From: Gammaproteobacteria bacterium
Lineage (GTDB): Bacteria; Pseudomonadota; Gammaproteobacteria; Pseudomonadales; Azotimanducaceae
Assembly: GCA_012960535.1 (NCBI GenBank)
Contig: DUBB01000040.1
Location: forward strand, 18,076-81,426
Direction: 5' to 3'
DNA length: 63,351 bases
The translations under genes and the position numbers were made by a program. How positions within the stretch are numbered: the stretch's first letter is position 1; each line of letters begins with the position of its first letter. The notes under the pieces were generated by a model, which saw nothing but the letters and a program-made list of their open reading frames with translations, was not told where the DNA came from and made no database searches. Shown piece after piece: positions 53,907 to 62,422 of this stretch.

Positions 53907-54962
53907 CTATGGTTCCGGATACCAGCTGCCGTCAATTTCCTTCATCATCCAGATCTGGGAGTACCAAAAAAACCGGCCCTGCTGATCAGGCATGGTACAG
54001 TTGTATCTGGACCGGCCCGCTGTTAAGTCGACTTTACTGCGTACCGCAAAGGAAGCTGTTGAGGTTTTTTCGAGGATTAATCTACCGCCTGGACCGTAAC
54101 AGGCTAGATCTGTCAGGCGCCAGTTGCCCTCAGGGAAGGATAGGCCAAGCAGCGGGCGACTCTGGTTGTGGATTAATATGGGATTAATAACCTTTCCCTG
54201 GTCGGGGAAAGCCCTGGTACTTATTTTGGTACCAAAAGTCGCCAGGTCCGAATAGCGCCCACCCATAGGGAATCTTGGGATAATCATGGGCAAGTCAGAC
54301 AGAGAGATCGCACCACTGTGCTGACCAAAAATATAAAAAGATAGTGCCTTGAGTTGGTAAATGAGACTGGGCTCATATTCTCCATAGGGTAGTGCCAGCA
54401 TACGAAATGACGTTCCTGTCTGCGTCTCAATTATGCTTTGTGCCTGCAAAACCTCTCGAGTTTGCCGTTGCAGCCAGGCAACGTCATCTTCGCTGGCGTG
54501 TCTTCTGACCATATGCAGATGGCTGCGGGTGTGGTTTGCGATGGTTGCTCCAGCATCAGTCATTTCAGACAGTTGCTGCCAGGAAAGATACTGTTTTGAG
54601 TTATCGGAAATAAAGTCGGTTGCAACAAATATAGTGAAAGGGTAGTGATATTGCTGGAGCAGAGGAAAGGCCGTGGTGTAGATGCTGGAAAAAGCATCGT
54701 CAAAGGTGATGGCAACGCTGGGTTTTGTAGCGCTGCTGGTAGGGCTGTGTTGCTGTAATGCCTCGCCTAGGGATACGATTTGATAGTCGTTCGCTTTGAG
54801 GAATTCGAGATGAGCTGCGAATACTTCGGGGGAGGTTGAGGTGATTTCCGGCGTGTCACTATCAATGTGATGGTACTGTATAATTACCAGGGCATTGGCT
54901 GCAGGCACAGAAAATAATAATGCGGCCAGAAAATACACTAGACTTGTTTTCAACCACGCCAT
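53907..54962 (-). CDS. polysaccharide deacetylase family protein (351 aa)
   Basis: ATG 54962 starts a signal peptide (AWLKTSLVYFLAALLFSVPAANA), preferable to ATG 55004. The NodB-homology motifs are present: AITFDDAF (motif 1, catalytic Asp), NHTRSHLHM (motif 2, metal His pair) and ALPYGEYEP (motif 3). It should be a secreted or periplasmic metal-dependent deacetylase of N-acetylated sugars or peptidoglycan. The C-terminal ~110 residues form a separate beta-rich region with no recognised family. Divergent from ttcA. Confidence 0.9.
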   Translation of the reverse strand: MAWLKTSLVYFLAALLFSVPAANALVIIQYHHIDSDTPEITSTSPEVFAAHLEFLKANDYQIVSLGEALQQHSPTSSATKPSVAITFDDAFSSIYTTAFPLLQQYHYPFTIFVATDFISDNSKQYLSWQQLSEMTDAGATIANHTRSHLHMVRRHASEDDVAWLQRQTREVLQAQSIIETQTGTSFRMLALPYGEYEPSLIYQLKALSFYIFGQHSGAISLSDLPMIIPRFPMGGRYSDLATFGTKISTRAFPDQGKVINPILIHNQSRPLLGLSFPEGNWRLTDLACYGPGGRLILEKTSTASFAVRSKVDLTAGRSRYNCTMPDQQGRFFWYSQIWMMKEIDGSWYPEP

Positions 54963-55017
54963 TTCTAAGCGTCTCTGGTCAGTGTAAAATAGAGTCAATT
55001 TCATAAAGTACTACCCT

Positions 55018-55908
55018 ATGCCAGATCTTTCCGCCCAGGCGAAATTCAATAGAGAAGGGAAAAAGCTTCAAAAACGGCTTCGTCGTGAGGTCGGTCGTGC
55101 CATTGCTGATTATAACATGATTGAGCAAGGCGATCGGGTCATGGTATGCCTGTCCGGTGGTAAGGATTCATTTGCTATGCTGGATATACTGCGAGAGCTA
55201 CAGCGCAGGGCGCCCATCGATTTCGAACTGCTGGCAGTCAATCTGGATCAGAAGCAACCGGGATTTCCTGAGAATGTATTGCCGGATTATCTGCAATCAG
55301 AGGGCGTTCCGTATCGCATCCTGGAGCAGGATACGTATTCTCTGGTTACCGAAATGGTTCCTCAGGGTAAGACCTACTGCGGATGGTGCTCTCGTTTCAG
55401 GCGGGGAATTATTTACAAATTTGCAAAACGCAATGGCTATAACAAGATCGCCCTGGGCCATCATCGAGATGACATTATAGAAACGCTGTTTCTCAATCTG
55501 TTTCATGCAGGTAAGTTGAAGGCCATGCCGGCGAAGCTACTTTCAGATGATGGCGCAAATATAGTCATCCGACCCTTAGCTTACTGTAAGGAAGTTGACC
55601 TGATACGTTATGCTGAATTGCAGGCCTTCCCGATTATTCCCTGTAACCTGTGCGGTTCGCAGGATAACCTGCAAAGGCAGGTTATCAAAGAAATGTTAAA
55701 TGGCTGGCAGAGGCAGTTTCCCGGCCGAGTGGAAACCATTTTCAAATCCCTGGCTGATGTTGCTCCATCGCAACTGCTGGATGGCGGGTTATTTGATTTT
55801 AATAACCTTGAAAAGAAGCGAGTCCAGCAACTGGATCTACAGCAATTGGACTCCCAGCGACAGGGGCCCCTGCGGCAGGACTCCCGGCGACAGGAATCAG
55901 AGCAATAA
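55018..55908 (+). CDS. ttcA: tRNA 2-thiocytidine(32) synthetase TtcA
   Basis: The PP-loop ATP-binding motif SGGKDS is at residues 46-51, and the iron-sulfur ligands C121/C124 (CGWC) and the later Cys in CNLCGSQDN are present. TtcA installs 2-thiocytidine at position 32 of several tRNAs. The conserved part ends near residue 265; residues 270-294 are an odd tail of five-residue repeats ([25 protein letters not shown]) encoded by a 15-bp tandem array. Orthologues I recall lack this tail. tusA, a sulfur carrier, is encoded 1.1 kb downstream. Confidence 0.97.
   Translation: MPDLSAQAKFNREGKKLQKRLRREVGRAIADYNMIEQGDRVMVCLSGGKDSFAMLDILRELQRRAPIDFELLAVNLDQKQPGFPENVLPDYLQSEGVPYRILEQDTYSLVTEMVPQGKTYCGWCSRFRRGIIYKFAKRNGYNKIALGHHRDDIIETLFLNLFHAGKLKAMPAKLLSDDGANIVIRPLAYCKEVDLIRYAELQAFPIIPCNLCGSQDNLQRQVIKEMLNGWQRQFPGRVETIFKSLADVAPSQLLDGGLFDFNNLEKKRVQQLDLQQLDSQRQGPLRQDSRRQESEQ
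55825..55899 (+). repeat. 15-bp tandem array x5 at the ttcA 3' end
   Basis: Five in-frame 15-bp units at 55825, 55840, 55855, 55870 and 55885, ending 6 bp before the stop codon. The units are related (CAGCAACTGGATCTA, CAGCAATTGGACTCC and so on) but diverged, so the array is older than the pepN octamer. Confidence 0.8.
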
Positions 55909-56335
55909 CGGTTATTACTGGAAGCTAGTTCCTTGCCCCTGTCAGCTCTGCTGTGATGTGCCTCAGCCTTGGCTTGCGGCCTGATGTTCAATGCTTATCA
56001 AGGCTCAGAGCCGGTTTTCGGGCTGCTGACTGTGATGACAATGAACGAAGTTGTCGTAAGGGCTCTACAGATGAGCACGCCTTCAACGGGTTGAATTAGC
56101 ATGTCAGGAAAGGCTGAAGCAGGTTAGCTGTGACTTCGTTGAAGGACACGCTAAGGTAGCCGTCTAATGGGTTAGCTCAGACACAGATTGTCGTGAGCAG
56201 TTGTCTGGAATGCTTGCTGGGCAGTGGTTATTTGGCCCGAGGGCCTTGTATGCTGTGGGCAATGTTTTTGAAAAGCTTTGCCCGGAACCGGTAACCGGGT
56301 TAACGGCGTTAATTTTTGCCAATCGTGGATCGGCT
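55909..56335. other. intergenic region ttcA/yheU
   Basis: 427 bp without a credible gene. A small inverted repeat (CCCGG-AA-CCGGTAACCGGG region, about 56281-56298) is the only structure noticed. Open frames here lack ribosome sites and homology. Confidence 0.4.
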
Positions 56336-56548
56336 ATGCAGATACCCTGGAATGCACTTTCTGAACAAGCCCTGGCAGGGTTGATCGAGGAGTTTGTCCT
56401 CAGGGAAGGTACCGAGTACGGCACAGCTGATGTCAGCCTTGCGAAAAAGTGTGACCAGGTGATGATTCAGTTGCGACAAGGACTCGCCCAGATAGTTTTT
56501 GACCCGGCTACGCAGACATCCAGCATTATAGAGACGCCAGCCTGTTAG
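56336..56548 (+). CDS. yheU: YheU/UPF0270 family protein (70 aa)
   Basis: The longer open frame begins at 56201, but the family starts at MQIPWNALS, so ATG 56336 is chosen; it gives the normal 70-75 residues. IPWNALSEQALAGLIEEFVLREGTEYG is the diagnostic region, given here in part as EEFVLREGTEYG. The family is small, cytosolic and of unknown function, restricted largely to gammaproteobacteria. The ribosome site is weak (GGAT). It is not obviously in an operon. Confidence 0.88.
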   Translation: MQIPWNALSEQALAGLIEEFVLREGTEYGTADVSLAKKCDQVMIQLRQGLAQIVFDPATQTSSIIETPAC

Positions 56549-57005
56549 AGCCTCAAATAGCTGATGAAAGGGGCGGGCGCAGCATCTTGTTATTTGCCTG
56601 GTAGGCCGATAAGGGATCTGCTGTTTAAAAGTGATTACTTTCGGTGGGCTAATACAGCCATTGCAGGTCTTTGCAGAACAGCCCTTTAGATCTCAAATTG
56701 TCTGGTGGCTGCGCAGGTGATGCATTGCGGTTTCAGCAGGGATGCATTTGCAATTTCATCGCTGATTCGGTCTCGGGTCTGATCAGCAATGCACGGCCGT
56801 TGCACCCTGCTGCATTATGCACTTCACTGAAAACACGGCACACGGTACAATTGTTAGGGTACGCAAGACCTTAAGCAATGTGGTGCTCAATATGCAGGTT
56901 TGTCAGGGAATGAGTTCCGGCAGGTTTGCGCGACAGGCTCAATGCCTATCCACTGATCACTCAAGGGCTGGGTAATATTACCGATGGAACCGAAAGAGTA
57001 GACTG
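56549..57005. other. intergenic region upstream of the tusA operon
   Basis: 457 bp with no credible gene; a 67-codon open frame at 56671-56874 has unlikely composition and no family. The promoter of the tusA-epmC operon should be here. The stretch is rich in TGCA-type short repeats around 56710-56830, without a clear larger structure. Confidence 0.4.
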
Positions 57006-57242
57006 ATGTCTTTGCCCGAGCATGATGTAACCATTGATGCAACTGATCTGCGTTGTCCTGAGCCATTGATGCTGGTTCGTAATAAATTGATGGACCTTCA
57101 GGCAGGACAAATCCTGAAGGTGATTGCCACTGATCCTTCCACGACCCGGGATTTCCGGGATTTCTGTCGATTCCTGAATCACCGTCTGTTGCATAGTGAG
57201 CAGTCTGAAGCTGTTTTTAGTTACTGGATCGAAAAAGGATGA
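57006..57242 (+). CDS. tusA: TusA family sulfur carrier protein (78 aa)
   Basis: DATDLRCPEPLMLVRNKL contains the CPxP motif with the persulfide-carrying cysteine. TusA takes sulfur from IscS for tRNA 2-thiouridine and other sulfur transfers. The length is normal. It begins an operon in which each of the next three genes overlaps the last by 4 nt (ATGA). The nearby ttcA also makes a thiolated tRNA base. Confidence 0.93.
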   Translation: MSLPEHDVTIDATDLRCPEPLMLVRNKLMDLQAGQILKVIATDPSTTRDFRDFCRFLNHRLLHSEQSEAVFSYWIEKG

Positions 57243-57727
57243 GTCCTGACCTGGATCAGCCTGGTTACTATTTTGCCTACGGCAGTAATATGAATTCAGA
57301 GCGGGTTATTGCTCGCAAGATGCAGTTTGTTAACACTCGAGCGGGCCAGCTTGTGGATTATGCGCTTGTTTTTAACAAGCGATCGGTTAAATATCCAGGG
57401 GCAGGTGCTGCCAACATTGAGCCGAAATCCGGTGCTATAACCGAAGGTGTGTTATTTGAACTGGCAGCGACTGATGAGATCCTTAAAATGGATCCTTTTG
57501 AGGGTTATCCGCTCCGATACCGCCGCGAAATCCACGCCCTGGAAACTGTATCGGGACCCGTCAGAGCCTGGGTTTACATCGCCAACCACGAATTCCTTGG
57601 CGATAACCTCAAGCCTGCCAGATGGTATCTTAACCATCTGTTAGCAGGGCAGGAAATGCTCTCAGCAACCTATTTCAGCCGCCTGTGTCGGGTGCAGTGT
57701 CTTGCTGATAGCGAAATTGAAATATGA
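57239..57727 (+). CDS. gamma-glutamylcyclotransferase-like protein (162 aa)
   Basis: YYFAYGSNMNSERV is the glycine-rich GGCT fold signature, and the catalytic Glu lies in DPFEGYPLRY. Family members split gamma-glutamyl amino acids to 5-oxoproline, taking part in glutathione turnover. The start overlaps the tusA stop (ATGA), and its stop overlaps the epmC start in the same way. Substrate is inferred from the family only. Confidence 0.9.
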   Translation: MSPDLDQPGYYFAYGSNMNSERVIARKMQFVNTRAGQLVDYALVFNKRSVKYPGAGAANIEPKSGAITEGVLFELAATDEILKMDPFEGYPLRYRREIHALETVSGPVRAWVYIANHEFLGDNLKPARWYLNHLLAGQEMLSATYFSRLCRVQCLADSEIEI

Positions 57728-58242
57728 TTGAAGCTGCCCAGGTGGAAATGATATTTGACAGAACCTTTACCGATTTCAGTACCCAGCTCAAGGGCGGTGC
57801 AGGAGAACCTTTCTACCGGGCAGGTCAGGGGACGGGTCAGCCTAATCTGATTTATTATCGAGAAGATTATACCGCCAGCGCGCTCCACGAGGTGTCTCAC
57901 TGGTGCCTGGCCGGGAGGCCCAGGCGGCAGTTGGACGACTTTGGTTATTGGTACGTCGCTGATCGCAATAGTGAACAGCAGCATGCTTTTGAGCAGGTAG
58001 AGGCGAGGCCGCAGGCCCTGGAATGGATCTTCAGTATAGCGGCGGGCTTGCCTTTCCGAGTGAGTGTGGATGATTGTAGAATAGTCACAGGCATGCAGTT
58101 TAAAGAGCAGATTCAACAGGCAGCGGCGGCTTTGAGACTGAGGTTACCCACCCGGGCGGGGTTGATGGCCGATGCTCTCGCCGAGGTCAGCGGGCACATA
58201 CATTTCCTAAATCCACAACATTTCGAGCGATTACCCCTATGA
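57724..58242 (+). CDS. epmC: elongation factor P hydroxylase
   Basis: The family signature LHEVSHWCLAGRPRRQLDDFGYWY is present (given here as HEVSHWCLAG and DFGYWY), with the metal-binding HExxH. EpmC hydroxylates the modified lysine of EF-P after EpmA and EpmB have acted. Neither epmA, epmB nor efp lies in the window. The length (172 aa) matches E. coli EpmC (YfcM). It is the third gene of the overlapped operon. Confidence 0.92.
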   Translation: MIEAAQVEMIFDRTFTDFSTQLKGGAGEPFYRAGQGTGQPNLIYYREDYTASALHEVSHWCLAGRPRRQLDDFGYWYVADRNSEQQHAFEQVEARPQALEWIFSIAAGLPFRVSVDDCRIVTGMQFKEQIQQAAAALRLRLPTRAGLMADALAEVSGHIHFLNPQHFERLPL

Positions 58243-58667
58243 AATTTCCTGAAGATTTTACGACAGTCCCAGGCTTTGATCCGGCCGAAGATCACATCGG
58301 CCCGTTTTATTTCCTGAAAGCCGATGCTAGTGACGAGAATGCGGTGATTCATCAGAATTTGTTCGCCTTTGAGGTTGCCTCGCGGCATTGCAATGAGTTC
58401 GACTCTGTCCATGGTGGCGTACTGATGACATTTGCGGATTTTGCTCTGTGCAGGGCTGCGGCGGAACATTATCAGGTAGAAACCTGTGTTACGGTCAGTT
58501 TTGCCTGCGATTTTCTGGCGGGAGCGAGCCTGGGCAGCCTGATTACCTGCGAACCCAGAGTCAATAAGAGAACGGGTTCATTGGCATTCGTTTCAGGTGA
58601 TTTAATGGTTAATGATGGCATTGTGTTCAGCTTTAATTCAGTGGTGAAACGACTTCCCTTTAAGTGA
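58239..58667 (+). CDS. PaaI-like hotdog-fold thioesterase (142 aa)
   Basis: HGGVLMTFADFALCRAA is the typical PaaI active-site helix region (HGG then Asp), followed by the hotdog beta strands TVSFACDFLAGA. Members hydrolyse acyl- or aryl-CoA thioesters. It has no signal peptide. The start overlaps the epmC stop by 4 nt. Substrate unknown. Confidence 0.9.
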   Translation: MKFPEDFTTVPGFDPAEDHIGPFYFLKADASDENAVIHQNLFAFEVASRHCNEFDSVHGGVLMTFADFALCRAAAEHYQVETCVTVSFACDFLAGASLGSLITCEPRVNKRTGSLAFVSGDLMVNDGIVFSFNSVVKRLPFK

Positions 58668-58695
58668 GGGCGCTGGACATGCCGGGTTTGCTTAG

Positions 58696-59832
58696 ATGAA
58701 CAGGCTAAAACTGGGCCTGATTATCAATCCGCTGGCAGGCATAGGCGGCCCGGCAGCGCTAAAAGGCAGCGATGGAGCCGAGACGGTTGCTGCGGCCCGG
58801 GCGTCTGGCGCTGTCAGTCAGGTGGCTAGGCGAGTGACTAAGGCACTTAGTCCCCTGCTCGAGGTCGCCGATGAGATTTCCTGGAAGACCTGTTCTGGCC
58901 CTATGGGCGCCGCCTTGTTAATCGATTTAGGGTTTCCTGACATTGAAGTTGTTTGTTCTGTACCGGCCGGATTTTTAGGCACATCCGCTGCTGATAGCCG
59001 ACGCGCAGTACAGCAACTGCAGTCGAAATCCATTGATCTGCTCGTTTTTGCGGGGGGTGATGGTACAGCCCGGGATATTTGTGATGCCAGCGGACCCGGC
59101 CTGGTAGTGCTGGGAATCCCCTGTGGTGTGAAAATGCATTCCAGCGTGTTTACCAGGCACCTGCTGGGCGTTGCGCCTTTAGTGCTCGATTTGCTGGGCA
59201 ACAGACTGCTTACGGCCGGTGTAGGTGAGGTTCGGGATATTGATGAACAGGCTTTTAGAAATGGCCTGGTTAAAACTCGATACTATGGAGAACTGCCTGT
59301 GCCTGAATCCCTGCGCTATATGCAGCATACCAAGGTGTCAGGCCGGGAGGTGGAAGCCCTGGTGGTGGAGGAGATAGCGGCAGATTTTGTTGATGACATG
59401 CAAGCGGATCAAACTTATTTTGTAGGCTCAGGCAGCACTATGGCGCGGGTCATGTCCAGCCTGAACCTGACTTATACTTTACTGGGGGTTGATGTGATCA
59501 GGAACAGGCACCTGGTGCACATGGATGCCACTGAAGCCCAGCTTTACCAACTGGCATCAACCCAGCCTTGCACCATCGCGATAACTGTTATAGGGGGACA
59601 GGGTCATCTTTTTGGTCGGGGAAACCAGCAGTTCAGTGCGCGAGTCATAGCGGCCGTTGGCCCGAACAATATTGATATACTGGCTACCAAATCGAAAATA
59701 GAAGCGCTCGCAGGTGAACCCTTCATCGTTGATACCTCAGATTCGGGTTTGGATGATAAGTTGACTGGTCTGGTTAAAGTACGCACCGGCTATGAAGATG
59801 CCGTTTTCTATCGAGTGGTAGCCCAGCGCTGA
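58696..59832 (+). CDS. ATP-NAD kinase family protein (378 aa)
   Basis: LGLIINPLAGIGGPAALKGS (in part) and the kinase signature FAGGDGTARDI place it in the NAD kinase superfamily, in the longer branch of about 370-380 residues that has an extra C-terminal domain. Archaeal and proteobacterial members are annotated as ATP-NAD kinase family, but the acceptor is not established. It begins 28 bp after the thioesterase on the same strand and probably ends the operon. It is the third superfamily member in the window, besides nadK and the AcoX-like protein. Confidence 0.88.
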   Translation: MNRLKLGLIINPLAGIGGPAALKGSDGAETVAAARASGAVSQVARRVTKALSPLLEVADEISWKTCSGPMGAALLIDLGFPDIEVVCSVPAGFLGTSAADSRRAVQQLQSKSIDLLVFAGGDGTARDICDASGPGLVVLGIPCGVKMHSSVFTRHLLGVAPLVLDLLGNRLLTAGVGEVRDIDEQAFRNGLVKTRYYGELPVPESLRYMQHTKVSGREVEALVVEEIAADFVDDMQADQTYFVGSGSTMARVMSSLNLTYTLLGVDVIRNRHLVHMDATEAQLYQLASTQPCTIAITVIGGQGHLFGRGNQQFSARVIAAVGPNNIDILATKSKIEALAGEPFIVDTSDSGLDDKLTGLVKVRTGYEDAVFYRVVAQR

Positions 59833-60103
59833 TATCGGTGTCTAGCAGGATTATTCTCAAGATTGATCAGCAACCTTGGTCCCTGAGAATGAGGCGCACA
59901 GTGGACTGCGGTATTGCCCTGGTAACGGGTAGTCTATGATGCCGTTAAGGTCCATCGGGTTGGTATGAACAACGTGCTGACTTTGATATTCTGGGACAAA
60001 CGGTTCACGGCAGAGCCATTGCCCACGGCTTAGGCATAAATTGAAATACAGGCGCGGGCTGCATGGTGTAAGCATGGCCAGAATGCTATAGGGAGAAAGA
60101 TTG

Positions 60104-60682
60104 ATGAGGATGCTTTTGTTGCTGACAGCGGTTGCTGTAATTAATGTTGCATTTGCGGATAACCATTCGACCTGGGAATTGAATTCGGCGGCTTCTAAGT
60201 TGAGCTTTGATTCAAGTAAGAATACAACCATCCAAGAGACCCACCTTTTCCGGCAACTGACCGGCAGCGTCAAACAAAGTGGCGATATAGTGGTTCAAGT
60301 GGATCTGATGTCAGTGGATACCAATATTCCGATCCGCGACGAACGGATGCGGGCAATTTTGTTTAAAATGGCGCCATCTGCCCAGGTTCTTGCCAAGGTG
60401 GATATGGCATTAGTGACTGCCCTGGCGCCAGGTCAAAAATTAGCGCTAGAGGTATCCGGGAGACTCTCGCTTAACGGAAAAGTGAGCTCACTTCCCCTGT
60501 CTGTGGAATTGCAACGGCTGTCGGATCAGAGCTTACAGGTAAGCACAGGCGGTTCGCTTGATGTTGCTGAATACGGTTACCTGCCCGGTATTGAGGCATT
60601 GCGCCAGATCGCTGGGCTACAGACGATCTCAACCCGGGTTCCTTATCAGTTGAAATTGCTGTTTGATAAAGCAGAGCCCTGA
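60104..60682 (+). CDS. YceI family periplasmic protein (192 aa)
   Basis: ATG 60104 after GGGAGAAAG (60091-60099) opens a signal peptide (MRMLLLLTAVAVINVAFA). The lipocalin-like YceI fold begins at WELNSAASKLSFDSSKN; later strands carry VDLMSVDTNIPIRDERM. YceI proteins bind isoprenoid-like lipids in the periplasm, and in some species are induced by stress. The gene stands alone. The assignment rests on the strand pattern and the DTN-IRDERMR motif. Confidence 0.88.
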   Translation: MRMLLLLTAVAVINVAFADNHSTWELNSAASKLSFDSSKNTTIQETHLFRQLTGSVKQSGDIVVQVDLMSVDTNIPIRDERMRAILFKMAPSAQVLAKVDMALVTALAPGQKLALEVSGRLSLNGKVSSLPLSVELQRLSDQSLQVSTGGSLDVAEYGYLPGIEALRQIAGLQTISTRVPYQLKLLFDKAEP

Positions 60683-60880
60683 GCCCGGATGGCTCGAACC
60701 AGCACTTAAGCCTAAAGCATCGGTCAAGCCGGTTCTGATACTTGCTTTTTATATCCAGCCGCGCCTGTTCTGACCAATGATGGTTGGCCTTACAAGTCAT
60801 CTATTGAAGGGCAAAAACCGTCTGACTGCTCGAGCTTTGTGATCGCAGCCTGGCCGGGCACACCGTTTTAATGGTTAGCG

Positions 60881-62233
60881 TCAAGCCGTGTGGACTGCGT
60901 CGGCAATCTTGTCGATGGCGTCTTTGATCAAGGCACGAGGCGTAGCTAAGTTCATACGCATGTGATTATCACCACCAGGACCATAATTGGAGCCTGGGTT
61001 GAGTTGCACGTGGGCGTTATCAATCAGCCACTGTTCGAGGTAGTGTTCCGGGCTCTTAAGGCCGAGTTTTTCTGCGTTTTTCGTTGCACTGATATGGTTA
61101 TTCAGATCCCCGGTGTCCAGCCAGGCAAGATAGGTTCCCTGGGCTTTCTTATAACGAAATTCGGGCAGCACCTGCTTAATATAGGATTCGGTAAAAGTGT
61201 GGTTTTCGTCAATATAGGTCAATAACTGGTCGAGCCAGTCGGCGCCTCGTCGATAAGCCGCTTCGTTTGCGACCAAGCCCAGGGTGTTGAGGTCGGCTCT
61301 GTGGTTTTTTCGAACTCGGTTGAGCAATACCGGGTTGGTGGAATAAAAGTAGGCGTTTTTCATGCCAGAAATGCTGAAGGTTTTACTGATCGCTTTAAAG
61401 CTCAGGCTGTTGTCGACGATTGCCTTGTCCGGAAGGCTGGCAAAAGGCGTGTATTTCTGCCCCTTCATTACAAAGTCGCAGTGAATCTCATCGACTAGCA
61501 CGGTGACTTCATTTTTCAGGCATAGTTCTCCTATTCTGAGCAGATCGGATTCGGACCAGCAGTTACCAGTCGGGTTTTGCGGGTTACACAAAAGCATTGC
61601 GTGGGTATCGGCGTTCAGTCTGGATTCAAAGTCATCCCAGTCAATGTGATAGCTGTGGTCTTGGTCGATAAGCATTTTATTTTCATTAGCCAGGGTTCTG
61701 GAATGTCTGAGATCGGAATAGAAACCGTTATAAGTCGGTGTATTCATCAGCACTTTCGAGCCAGGCGGTGCCACCGTTTTTAAGGCCGCAATAAGGCCCG
61801 GGTGGACGCCGGCAGCAATGGTGATACTCTCCATGCTGACATCGATACCATAGCGGGTCTGGTTCCAGTCTTTGATCGCTTCTTTGAGCGATTCGGTGGA
61901 GCTCAAATAACCCCAGTTTTCGTGCTGGCAACGTTCAGCAAGGGCTTCGCCAATGCAGGGCGCTGCCTTGAAATCCATATCAGCAATGCCCATCCCAATT
62001 TCAAACTTATCGGATCCGAACCGTGCCAGTTGGCTGTCCCACTTAACGCAGTTAGTACCCAGTCGATTATAAGGCGCGTCGAAGTTGAAGGTCTTTTTCC
62101 TGCTGCCTCCACCCAGGGGATTATTGCTGGAAGATCCCAGCACCAGGCTTGGCGCCAAGCTGCTAACCAGAGCTGTTGTTGTTGCACCTTTGATGAAACC
62201 GCGGCGGTTGAGTGGATAGTCTTGTGCAGCCAT
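60881..62233 (-). CDS. Tat-signal PLP-dependent aminotransferase/lyase, MalY/PatB type (450 aa)
   Basis: The N-terminus has a twin-arginine motif NRRGFIKGA (RR at residues 10-11) with a hydrophobic stretch and small residues after it, so export to the periplasm is predicted. The rest is a fold-type I PLP enzyme: GMGIADMDF, NPQNPTGNCW, VDEIHCDFVM and the Schiff-base lysine in AISKTFSISGMKNAY, closest in pattern to MalY/PatB cystathionine beta-lyases. PLP enzymes are normally cytosolic, so the signal is notable. The substrate is not predictable. The dioxygenase gene lies 189 bp upstream on the same strand. Confidence 0.87.
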   Translation of the reverse strand: MAAQDYPLNRRGFIKGATTTALVSSLAPSLVLGSSSNNPLGGGSRKKTFNFDAPYNRLGTNCVKWDSQLARFGSDKFEIGMGIADMDFKAAPCIGEALAERCQHENWGYLSSTESLKEAIKDWNQTRYGIDVSMESITIAAGVHPGLIAALKTVAPPGSKVLMNTPTYNGFYSDLRHSRTLANENKMLIDQDHSYHIDWDDFESRLNADTHAMLLCNPQNPTGNCWSESDLLRIGELCLKNEVTVLVDEIHCDFVMKGQKYTPFASLPDKAIVDNSLSFKAISKTFSISGMKNAYFYSTNPVLLNRVRKNHRADLNTLGLVANEAAYRRGADWLDQLLTYIDENHTFTESYIKQVLPEFRYKKAQGTYLAWLDTGDLNNHISATKNAEKLGLKSPEHYLEQWLIDNAHVQLNPGSNYGPGGDNHMRMNLATPRALIKDAIDKIADAVHTA

Positions 62234-62422
62234 AGAGAGTTGCCTTTTAATTGAGTGGTATTGCTATAGAAAATATTCGGTTGAGGACTAAACTTTTAGC
62301 ATAGATTCAAATGTGAGAGCAAGGGAAGGATCAAGGAACGTAGCCTCGCAGAACTAAATATAACTGATGGCTGGATCTAGGTAAGGGTGCTGTTGGTAAA
62401 CCTTTCTTTCTTTGCTGAGCGT

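Noticed and set aside
56671..56874. Open frame of 67 codons before tusA
   Set aside because: Composition unlike neighbouring proteins, no homology, no ribosome site.
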